NCBI GenBank assembly: GCA_900546115.1
Contig: URBQ01000021.1
Span: 1-45,240 of the forward strand
DNA length: 45,240 bases
Direction: 5' to 3'
DNA from: an uncultured Collinsella sp.
GTDB taxonomy: Bacteria > Actinomycetota > Coriobacteriia > Coriobacteriales > Coriobacteriaceae
Below, piece after piece: positions 24,167-31,670 of the stretch (position 1 is its first letter; each line of letters starts with the position of its first letter). Made by a program: the position numbers and the translations under genes. Below the pieces are notes generated by a model. The model was not told the DNA's origin, made no database searches, and worked only from the letters and a program-made list of their open reading frames with translations.

Positions 24167-24225
24167 ACGAGGTGAGATATCAGTCTTCGTCAACCCGCAG
24201 GATAGCAGGGTTGTTCACCATGGCT

Positions 24226-24237
24226 AGTCAAACGTTT
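24226..24237 (-). promoter_or_regulatory. Possible -35 overlapping an AAACGTTT palindrome
   Basis: The minus strand reads AAACGTTTGACT: a palindromic AAACGTTT core (24230-24237) overlaps TTGACT (24226-24231), a good -35. At 18-nt spacing the -10 would be TGCTAT, which is weak. The core matches the centre of the palindrome upstream of gap. Confidence 0.35.
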
Positions 24238-24331
24238 TAGCGTTAATTAAACCCGAAATCGGCTGGTAATCGCCGTGAAATAAATGATTGAAAATCACGC
24301 AATCATGTATATCAGTTGTTTAGAGGCGTGT

Positions 24332-26278
24332 TTAGTTTTCGGATTGCTTTGCCGCCGCCTCGGCGCGCTCGGCATTCCATGCAACGAGCGCCTCGTGAAC
24401 CGCTTTGGCGACATCGGCAGGAATGCCTCGAACTTCCGCGATCTCTTGCTCGCTCGCCGCGCGCAAACGCTTCATCGAGCCAAAATGGCGCATAAGGGCA
24501 CGTTTTCTGGTGGGTCCCACGCCTGGAACGTCATCGAGTACCGAAACCGTCATGGCTTTATCGCGCAATTCGCGATGGAACGTGATGGCAAAACGGTGCG
24601 ATTCATCGCGCACCTGTTTAATTAGATAGAGCGACGCGGACCCGGTCGGCAGCACGACGGGAGTCTCGTCCCAAGGCACGAAAACCTCCTCATCGGCCTT
24701 TGCCAAGCCACAAACTGGTATATCGAGCCCAAGAGCCTCAAGTTGCTTGATCGCAGCGGTCAATTGCGGCTTACCGCCATCGACAACGAGCAAATCGGGG
24801 CGCGAGCCAAAGCGCTCGTCGGCCATGCGCTCGGGAGCATAACGTCGTCCCAAAACCTCGGACATCGACACGAAGTCGTTTGCCTCGTCCAATTCGGCCT
24901 GAATTTTAAAACGACGATACTGACTCTTGTCGGCGCGCCCGTTGGTAAACACCACCATCGAGGCGACCGTAAAGGTGCCATGCAGTGTAGAGATATCGAA
25001 GCACTCGATACGCAACGGCGGCGATGGCAGCGCCAACGCACTTTCGAGCTCCAGGAGCGCTTGATTGGTGCGGTCGTCAGCGTACCCCGTTCGCATCATG
25101 TAGCGCATGAGGGCATGGCGCGCATTTTTGGATGCCATATCGAGCAGACGGTGCTTTTCGCCACGCTGCGGCCTATGGAGATGGCAGGAACGCTCACGCT
25201 TGCCCGCAAGCCACTCCCCCAGCGCTTCCGCATCCTCAAGCTCGACGGAAAGGTTGACCTCAGCTGGAATATCAGCCGTCTCGTCGTAATAGCGCTTAAG
25301 AAAGCCCGACTGGAGCTCTTCCTCGTCAACATCAAGACCCTTGTCGAGAATGAACTCGCAGGTGCGAACAGTTCGGCCCTCGCGAACGACGAAGACGCAA
25401 GCGGCGGAGATGGTCTCCTCGCGATAGAAACCGATGACATCTATATCGACACTGGAGGGAAAAACGACTTGCTGACGATCGTCCAGACCCCTGATGACCT
25501 CCAAACGACGTTTGACGCGTGCCGCGCGCTCAAAGTCGAGCGCCTCAGCGGCATCCGTCATCTCGGAGGTCAGCTCATCGACGACATCCTTGCGATGGCC
25601 CGACAAAAAGCGCTCGACACGCTTGACGTTCTTGGCATAGTCTGCCGGGGAAATCGCGCCGACACACGCACCCGGGCCGCGCCCGACATGGTAGTCAAAG
25701 CAGGGGCGCCCGTTTTGCGCGCAAATCATATTGACGATGTCTTCCTCGCCCTTGTGGGACTCGACGATACGGCGACAACGACGCCACTCCGCACAGGATG
25801 CGGAGCAGATGGGGATAACCTTGCGCAGCGTATCTATCGTCTCACGTGCCGCGCGGCTATCGGTATAAGGTCCAAAATAGCGCGTTCCCGGCTTATGACG
25901 CTCACGCGTGTATTTGATAGCGGGATACAGGTCGCCCTTTGTAATGGCGATAAAGGGGTAGCTCTTGTCATCCTTGAGGTCGACGTTAAAGTACGGATGG
26001 TACTGACCAATCAAATTGCGCTCGAGCACCAACGCCTCGTGCTCGGTCTCCACCACGATATAGTCAAAGCTCGCCACCAGCTGCATCATCAGCGGGATCT
26101 TCTGGCGCTCGTCCTGCAGCGTCACGTACTGACGCATACGGGCGCGCAGGTTTTTCGCCTTGCCCACGTAGATGACATCGCCCTTGGCATCCTTCCAAAG
26201 GTAGCATCCGGGCTGCGTGGGAACGCGCGAAACCTGCTCGGCAAGCGTTGGAATGTTGTCGTGACCGGCCACGCGCAC
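24332..26278 (-). CDS. uvrC: Excinuclease ABC subunit C
   Basis: 648 aa nuclease making both incisions in nucleotide excision repair. The N-terminal GIY-YIG domain starts at PGCYLWKD and VIYVGKAKNLRARMRQYV; the UVR motif for UvrB contact is near 210-240 (AAEALDFERAARVKRRL); the RNase H-like domain contains ECFDISTLHG and VVDGGKPQLTAA; the C-terminal helix-hairpin-helix reads VPGVGPTRKRALMRHFGS. It starts at GTG 0 nt past the murJ stop, with no clear ribosome binding site, so it is likely coupled to murJ. In many actinobacteria rapZ follows uvrC; here the sialic acid operon lies between them. Confidence 0.95.
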   Translation of the reverse strand: MRVAGHDNIPTLAEQVSRVPTQPGCYLWKDAKGDVIYVGKAKNLRARMRQYVTLQDERQKIPLMMQLVASFDYIVVETEHEALVLERNLIGQYHPYFNVDLKDDKSYPFIAITKGDLYPAIKYTRERHKPGTRYFGPYTDSRAARETIDTLRKVIPICSASCAEWRRCRRIVESHKGEEDIVNMICAQNGRPCFDYHVGRGPGACVGAISPADYAKNVKRVERFLSGHRKDVVDELTSEMTDAAEALDFERAARVKRRLEVIRGLDDRQQVVFPSSVDIDVIGFYREETISAACVFVVREGRTVRTCEFILDKGLDVDEEELQSGFLKRYYDETADIPAEVNLSVELEDAEALGEWLAGKRERSCHLHRPQRGEKHRLLDMASKNARHALMRYMMRTGYADDRTNQALLELESALALPSPPLRIECFDISTLHGTFTVASMVVFTNGRADKSQYRRFKIQAELDEANDFVSMSEVLGRRYAPERMADERFGSRPDLLVVDGGKPQLTAAIKQLEALGLDIPVCGLAKADEEVFVPWDETPVVLPTGSASLYLIKQVRDESHRFAITFHRELRDKAMTVSVLDDVPGVGPTRKRALMRHFGSMKRLRAASEQEIAEVRGIPADVAKAVHEALVAWNAERAEAAAKQSEN

Positions 26279-27961
26279 CTACTTGCGACGAAGCAGCGCC
26301 GAGACCTCGGGCATCTTAAGGACGACGGCAAGGCCAAAGGTAACAGCAAGCGAGACGACACCCGCAACGCAAACATAGCCAAGAGTAATCAGAATCGAGC
26401 CGCCAAGTGCCCCGACAAAGTGTTCAAGCGCCCACATGACGCCGGCGCCTGCGGCAGCACCCAGGCCACCGAGCAAAAGGCCAAAGAAACCGCCATGTAG
26501 GATAGATTTGACCTGAAGGCCACGCAGGCGACGACGCAGCCACCACAGCGAACAGCCGACCAAGATCACGTAGTCGACGACATACGAAAGCGCGATTGCC
26601 GGCATACCGAAGCCCAGCACAACGCCAAACAGCAGAACCGAGCCGGCCTGGCCGATGGCGGAATACAGGCAATAGCGGCTATAGGGCTTCATGTCGAGCA
26701 AGGCAGAGAAGCTCTTCTGCATCAACACGACCACGCCGTAGAGCGGCAGCGAGAACGCCAGGTAGACAAGGAACTCGGACACCAGCGCCACGCCGGATTC
26801 ATCGAACTTGCCGGCACAGTAAATCATGTTGAGCGGACGCGCGAAGACAATCAGGTACAGCGCAAACGGAATCAGGAAGAACAGCATCTGGGCGACGCCA
26901 CGCGAAATGCCCGTGCGAACGCTGTCGTAATCCTTCTCCTGTGCGTCGTGAGAGAGCTCGGTATAGAGCGCCGTCGAAAGCGAGGCGGCAATCAGCGCGT
27001 AGGGCAGCGTGTACCACAGGCGCGCATAGGCGATGACGGAAGGGCCAGTCTCGGGCTGGACCACCAGCGCGGCAGCGTTGGTGATAGAAGTCGAGACAAA
27101 CATGCACACCGTGGCGAGCAGCGTCGGGATACCGAGCGCAATCGTCTGGCGCAGCGCGGGGTCCTTAAAGTCGATATGGATATGGGGATGCACGCCGTGC
27201 TTGCCAAGCGCGGGAATCTGACATGCCATCTGAACAAAGACACCGAGGGTCGTACCGGCCGCAATCAAGATGATGCCGGCACGTTCGCCAAACTGTGCGG
27301 ACACGGGCGCAAAACCCATAAAGCTCGCAATGACGATCACATTGTTGAGGACCGGGGCAAACGTCGACCAGAAGTAGTCGCGGTGTGCGTTGAGAACGCC
27401 CGAGAACACCGAACCCAAACCATAAAACAGAATCTGGATGGCAAAGAAACGGAACATGAACGCAGCGGTATCCATGCTGCCGCCGTCACCCGAAAGGAAC
27501 GATTGCGTCCAGATAAAGCCCGGGGCGAACACGGTCCCCAGCAACGAAATGCCACCCAGCACCAAAAGCAGAATGCCGAGCAGGTTGCCCACGTACTCGT
27601 TCGAGGCCTCGCGACCCTGCTCACGCCTCACGCCCATGTACACGGGCAAAAACGCCGTCACGAGCATGCCGCCCATCACGAGTTCGTAGAGCATATTGGG
27701 CAGGTTGTTGGCGACCTGATAGGAGGACGAGAGTAGCGACATGCCGATAGCGGCCGCCATTGCCCACGTGCGGATAAAACCAGTGACGCGAGACACGATG
27801 GTCAGGATGGTCATAAGCCCGGCGGAACGACCAACCGTGGAGTAGTCCGACGAGCCCATGTCGTCAGTGTCATCTCGCGATGAAGAAGCTTCGGATGAGG
27901 GTGTCTGAGGCGCAGATTCTTCTGCAAAATGAGCTCCGCGCTTCAATTCTTCCTGCGGCAT
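26279..27961 (-). CDS. murJ: Lipid II flippase MurJ
   Basis: 560 aa MviN/MurJ-type MOP-superfamily transporter. A polar, Ser/Asp-rich N-terminal tail of about 45 residues precedes the conserved start GLMTILTIVSRVTGFIRTW and then about fourteen hydrophobic segments, including LPNMLYELVMGGMLVTAFLPVY with the family's conserved residues. It flips lipid II across the membrane for peptidoglycan synthesis. It starts 3 nt after the ybaK-like gene and abuts uvrC, so the three form one transcript. Confidence 0.93.
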   Translation of the reverse strand: MPQEELKRGAHFAEESAPQTPSSEASSSRDDTDDMGSSDYSTVGRSAGLMTILTIVSRVTGFIRTWAMAAAIGMSLLSSSYQVANNLPNMLYELVMGGMLVTAFLPVYMGVRREQGREASNEYVGNLLGILLLVLGGISLLGTVFAPGFIWTQSFLSGDGGSMDTAAFMFRFFAIQILFYGLGSVFSGVLNAHRDYFWSTFAPVLNNVIVIASFMGFAPVSAQFGERAGIILIAAGTTLGVFVQMACQIPALGKHGVHPHIHIDFKDPALRQTIALGIPTLLATVCMFVSTSITNAAALVVQPETGPSVIAYARLWYTLPYALIAASLSTALYTELSHDAQEKDYDSVRTGISRGVAQMLFFLIPFALYLIVFARPLNMIYCAGKFDESGVALVSEFLVYLAFSLPLYGVVVLMQKSFSALLDMKPYSRYCLYSAIGQAGSVLLFGVVLGFGMPAIALSYVVDYVILVGCSLWWLRRRLRGLQVKSILHGGFFGLLLGGLGAAAGAGVMWALEHFVGALGGSILITLGYVCVAGVVSLAVTFGLAVVLKMPEVSALLRRK

Positions 27962-27964
27962 CGC

Positions 27965-28465
27965 TCAGTCCTCTCTCGTAATCGCGGCAACTGTCGCCCC
28001 GCAAAATGCAATTAAATCATCAGGTGCAAGCTCGAGCTGATAACCACGCTTGCCTCCCGAAATAAAAATGGTATCCCAAAGGACACATGTCTCATCAATG
28101 AGCGTCCGGTAGCGTTTTTTCATACCGACCGGACTGCAGCCGCCGCGAACGTAGCCAGTCGCCGCAAGCAAATCCTTCACATGCATCATGGCCAAGGACT
28201 TCTCCCCCGCGGCACGCGCGGCGGACTTTAGATCGAGCTCGTCGGCAACAGGGATGCAGCACACGACGTGGTCGTTGGACGGCGTCACGCAGACCAAGGT
28301 CTTAAATCCTTGACCGGGCTCCTCGCCAAGCTGCTCCGAAATCGCGACCCCCAGGCCCGCCGACTCATCACCATCGTCTTCGTACGTATGTAGAACATAG
28401 GAAATGCCGGCGCTTTCCAGCTCGCGCATCGCATTGGTTTTTGGCGTCTTTACAGCCTTTGCCAT
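27965..28465 (-). CDS. ybaK: Cys-tRNA(Pro) deacylase, YbaK/EbsC family
   Basis: 166 aa. The YbaK signature appears as KTNAMRELESAGISYVLHTYE at the start, LVCVTPSNDHVVCCIPVADELDLK in the middle and GYVRGGCSPVGMKKRYRTLIDE with the catalytic-site Gly-rich loop. The enzyme hydrolyses Cys mischarged onto tRNA(Pro). The ATG at 28465 has AAAGG upstream; the longer open frame does not match the family. It is the first gene of a ybaK-murJ-uvrC transcript. Confidence 0.92.
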   Translation of the reverse strand: MAKAVKTPKTNAMRELESAGISYVLHTYEDDGDESAGLGVAISEQLGEEPGQGFKTLVCVTPSNDHVVCCIPVADELDLKSAARAAGEKSLAMMHVKDLLAATGYVRGGCSPVGMKKRYRTLIDETCVLWDTIFISGGKRGYQLELAPDDLIAFCGATVAAITRED

Positions 28466-28502
28466 GGCATATCCTTTCCCTCGCATTCGGACGCAAGGAT
28501 TA

Positions 28503-28508
28503 AGTATA
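28503..28508 (-). promoter_or_regulatory. Putative -10 of the ybaK-murJ-uvrC promoter
   Basis: TATACT on the minus strand, 37 nt before the ybaK start; GTGACG lies 19 nt upstream as a weak -35. It is placed just after the uvrA hairpin, where a new promoter is expected. Confidence 0.4.
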
Positions 28509-28546
28509 TGTCCAATTCGGCTGCATACGTCACTTCGACACAGCAA

Positions 28547-28577
28547 GCGCCATCGAATCACAAGGAGTCGATGGCGC
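28547..28577 (-). terminator. Stem-loop downstream of uvrA
   Basis: Perfect 10-bp arms GCGCCATCGA / TCGATGGCGC with an 11-nt loop, 20 nt past the uvrA stop. The T-run is poor (CTTGCTGTG), so it is a terminator by position rather than by a full signal. Confidence 0.55.
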
Positions 28578-28597
28578 CCATAAACTGAATCGCCTAT

Positions 28598-31477
28598 TTA
28601 TTGAGCATCAAGTTGAGCCTGACGCTCCCGGTCACGCCTGAGCAACGGCGCCAAAAACTTGCCCGTATAACTCTGCGGACAGTCCGCAACCTGCTCCGGT
28701 GTGCCCGAAACCACGACGGTTCCGCCGCCGTTACCGCCCTCGGGGCCTATATCGATCAGACGGTCGGCAACCTTGATGACATCAAGGTTGTGTTCAATCA
28801 CCAGCACCGTGTTGCCCGCATCGACCAAGCGCTGCAGCACATCGAGCAGCTGGCGGACGTCCTCAAAATGAAGGCCGGTCGTCGGCTCATCCAAAATATA
28901 GAACGTCTTGCCCGTCTGGCGTCGATGAAGCTCCTTGGCGAGCTTCACACGCTGCGCCTCGCCGCCCGAGAGCGTCGTAGCGGGCTGGCCCAGGCTCACG
29001 TAGCCCAAGCCTACATCGTACAGCGTCTGGAGCTTGCGCTTAATCTGCGGGATATTCCCAAAGAAGGCCAGTGCCTCGGTGACGCTCATGTCGAGCACGT
29101 CCGAGATGGTCTTACCACGGTAGGTGACCTCAAGCGTCTCGCGGTTATAGCGTTTGCCGCCGCAGACCTCACAGGGGACATAGATATCGGGAAGGAAGTG
29201 CATCTCGATCTTAATTTGTCCGTCGCCCTTGCATGCTTCGCAGCGACCGCCGCTCACGTTAAAGGAGAAACGTCCCGGCGAGTAGCCACGCGCCTTCGAC
29301 TCCGGCGTACTCGCAAACAGCGCGCGAAGATCATCCCACAGGCCAATGTACGTAGCAGGGTTGGAACGCGGCGTGCGGCCAATCGGCGACTGGTCGATAT
29401 CGATAACCTTATCGATACACTCGATGCCCTCGATTTTCTTATACGGACCCACAGGGCGCGTCGAACGGTGAATGGCATTCGTAAGGGCAGGTGCGATAGT
29501 GTCGGTAACCAGGGAGCTCTTACCCGATCCCGACACGCCGGTAACGACCGTAAGCGTACCGAACTCAATCTTGGCGGTAACGTTTTTGAGGTTGTTGGCG
29601 CGGGCGCCCGTGATCTTAAGGCAGCCGCGACCGGGCTTGCGGCGTTCATCGGGAACCCGGATCATTCGTTTGCCGGTCAGATAAGCGCCCGTCATCGACT
29701 CGGGACACGCCATGATATCGGCAGGCGTTCCCGCCGCGACTACGTGTCCGCCGTTCACGCCCGCGCCGGGGCCCATGTCGATCACATAGTCGGCAGCACG
29801 AATCGTATCCTCATCATGCTCGACGACGATGACGGTATTGCCGATATCGCGTAGGCGCTCAAGCGTCTTGATCAGGCGCTCGTTATCGCGCTGATGGAGG
29901 CCAATCGATGGCTCGTCCAAAATGTACAGCACACCCATGAGGCCGGCGCCGATCTGCGTTGCCAGGCGAATGCGCTGGGCCTCGCCTCCGGAAAGCGTCG
30001 CCGAGGCACGATCGAGGGTCAGATAGTCGAGTCCGACATCGACCAGAAAACGCAAGCGCTCCAGGATTTCCTTGACGATGCGCCCACCGATAAATTGTTG
30101 GCGCTCGGTAAGCTCCAAGCCCTCAAAAAACTCGAGCGACTCGCGGCACGATAGGCAGCAGACCTCGTAAATGGACTTACCGCCTACGGTAACGGCGAGC
30201 ATCTCGGGGCGCAGACGAGCACCATGGCAACTCGAGCACGGCTCCTCGCGGATGTACTTCTCCAAGCGCGCCTTGGTGTTCTCATTCGTCGTCTCGGTAT
30301 AGCGCTCGTACAGGATATTGCGCACGCCCGAGAACTTGGTGTCCCACTGGCTGCGGCGCCCATCGAGCTTTTGATAGTCGACCGAAATCTTCTGGTCGCC
30401 CATGCCGTCTAAAAACGCGCGACGCACCCGCGGAGGCAGATCCTCCCACGGCGTATCGACGCTCACCTTAAAGTGTTTGCAGACCGCAGCGAAAATCTGC
30501 GGATAGTAGTTAGAGTTGCCAAACAGGCTGCCAAAAACCCCGTCGGCGATCGACTTCGAGGGGTCTTCGATTAGGGCCTCGGCATCGACCGTCTTCTTAA
30601 AGCCCAGGCCATCGCACTCTGGGCACGCGCCATAGGGCGCGTTGAACGAGAAATCACGCGGCTGCAGGTCATCGATGGAGTGTCCATGCTCCGGGCACGC
30701 TAACGCCAGCGAATACTCCAGCAACTCGCCTTCGGTCCCCTCGGGAGCGTCGCGGTCGGGCAGCAAGTATACGTTCACATTGCCGTGCGCCAACGCAGTC
30801 GCCTGTTCAACGGACTCGGCAATACGGCCCAGCGAGTTCTCACGGATCACGATGCGGTCGACCACGACCTCGATATCGTGCTTGAATTTCTTATCCAAAT
30901 CGATAGGGTCATCAAGCGAGCGAACCTCGCCGTCGACACGCACGCGGCTAAAGCCCTCGGCGCGAAGGTCCTCAAACAGCTTGGCGTACTCGCCTTTTCG
31001 CCCGCGCACTACCGGTGCCAGCACAAACGCGCGGCGGCCCTCCCCCGCCGCCAAGACCTTGTCGGCAACCTGGTCGGTCGTCTGGCGCTCAATGACGCGG
31101 CCGCATTCGGGACAGTGCGGGGTGCCCACACGGGCGAACAGTAGGCGCAGATAGTCATAAATCTCGGTTACGGTGCCAACCGTCGAGCGAGGGTTTTTAG
31201 ACGTCGTCTTTTGGTCGATCGACACCGCCGGCGAAAGGCCGTCGATTGAATCCAGGTCGGGTTTGTCCATCTGGCCCAAGAACTGGCGCGCATAGCTCGA
31301 AAGGCTCTCGACATATCGACGCTGGCCCTCGGCATAGATAGTGTCAAATGCCAGCGAACTCTTGCCCGAGCCAGAAAGACCGGTAATGACCACGAGTTGG
31401 TCGCGCGGAATGGAAACATCGATATCACGGAGGTTGTGCTCACGAGCGCCGCGAATAACGATAGAAGAATCAGACAT
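28598..31477 (-). CDS. uvrA: Excinuclease ABC subunit A
   Basis: 959 aa damage-recognition ATPase. The start MSDSSIVIRGAREHNL has AAGGAG upstream. First Walker A GLSGSGKSS follows within 40 residues; zinc-module cysteines appear in CPECGRV, CPEHGHS and CPECDGLG; first signature LSGGEAQRIRLATQ; second Walker A GVSGSGKSS; second zinc module CEACKGDG and CEVCGGKRYN; second signature LSGGEAQRVKLAKE and Walker B ILDEPTTGLHF. Both ABC modules are complete. A LexA box in its upstream region indicates SOS control. Confidence 0.97.
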   Translation of the reverse strand: MSDSSIVIRGAREHNLRDIDVSIPRDQLVVITGLSGSGKSSLAFDTIYAEGQRRYVESLSSYARQFLGQMDKPDLDSIDGLSPAVSIDQKTTSKNPRSTVGTVTEIYDYLRLLFARVGTPHCPECGRVIERQTTDQVADKVLAAGEGRRAFVLAPVVRGRKGEYAKLFEDLRAEGFSRVRVDGEVRSLDDPIDLDKKFKHDIEVVVDRIVIRENSLGRIAESVEQATALAHGNVNVYLLPDRDAPEGTEGELLEYSLALACPEHGHSIDDLQPRDFSFNAPYGACPECDGLGFKKTVDAEALIEDPSKSIADGVFGSLFGNSNYYPQIFAAVCKHFKVSVDTPWEDLPPRVRRAFLDGMGDQKISVDYQKLDGRRSQWDTKFSGVRNILYERYTETTNENTKARLEKYIREEPCSSCHGARLRPEMLAVTVGGKSIYEVCCLSCRESLEFFEGLELTERQQFIGGRIVKEILERLRFLVDVGLDYLTLDRASATLSGGEAQRIRLATQIGAGLMGVLYILDEPSIGLHQRDNERLIKTLERLRDIGNTVIVVEHDEDTIRAADYVIDMGPGAGVNGGHVVAAGTPADIMACPESMTGAYLTGKRMIRVPDERRKPGRGCLKITGARANNLKNVTAKIEFGTLTVVTGVSGSGKSSLVTDTIAPALTNAIHRSTRPVGPYKKIEGIECIDKVIDIDQSPIGRTPRSNPATYIGLWDDLRALFASTPESKARGYSPGRFSFNVSGGRCEACKGDGQIKIEMHFLPDIYVPCEVCGGKRYNRETLEVTYRGKTISDVLDMSVTEALAFFGNIPQIKRKLQTLYDVGLGYVSLGQPATTLSGGEAQRVKLAKELHRRQTGKTFYILDEPTTGLHFEDVRQLLDVLQRLVDAGNTVLVIEHNLDVIKVADRLIDIGPEGGNGGGTVVVSGTPEQVADCPQSYTGKFLAPLLRRDRERQAQLDAQ

Positions 31478-31538
31478 GGAAGCTCCTTGCCTCCTATTGC
31501 ATCGAATCATACTGTCGATGAGTTTAGCGCACTCGACG

Positions 31539-31552
31539 CGCACAGATGTTCG
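31539..31552 (-). promoter_or_regulatory. LexA (SOS) box upstream of uvrA
   Basis: The minus strand reads CGAACATCTGTGCG, one mismatch from the Gram-positive LexA consensus CGAACNNNNGTTCG. It overlaps the expected -35 of a promoter with -10 TAAACT at 31521-31526. uvrA is a classic SOS gene, which supports the call. It also sits in the divergent region with the LTA-synthase-like gene. Confidence 0.75.
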
Positions 31553-31670
31553 TAATACAAGATTCGCAGACCTTTAGCCTTGCGTATCGGGCGCTTTGTT
31601 TCTCGAAATGCCGTGGAAAGGTTACAGTAATCTAATACTGAACTTAATTTGCTGTAACAGAGGAACGTCC

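Larger units (their letters stand above)
23967..24331 (-). promoter_or_regulatory. Regulatory region of the sialic acid operon
   Basis: 365 nt without a gene between uvrC and the binding-lipoprotein gene. It holds two inverted-repeat signals entered separately (24086-24166 and 24226-24237), two weak promoter candidates and no clear terminator for uvrC. The composition is AT-richer than the flanks. Confidence 0.6.

Noticed and set aside
24332..28561. Phage or mobile-element origin for the sialic acid block boundary
   Set aside because: No integrase, transposase, tRNA target or matching direct repeats near 13.5 kb or 24.3 kb.
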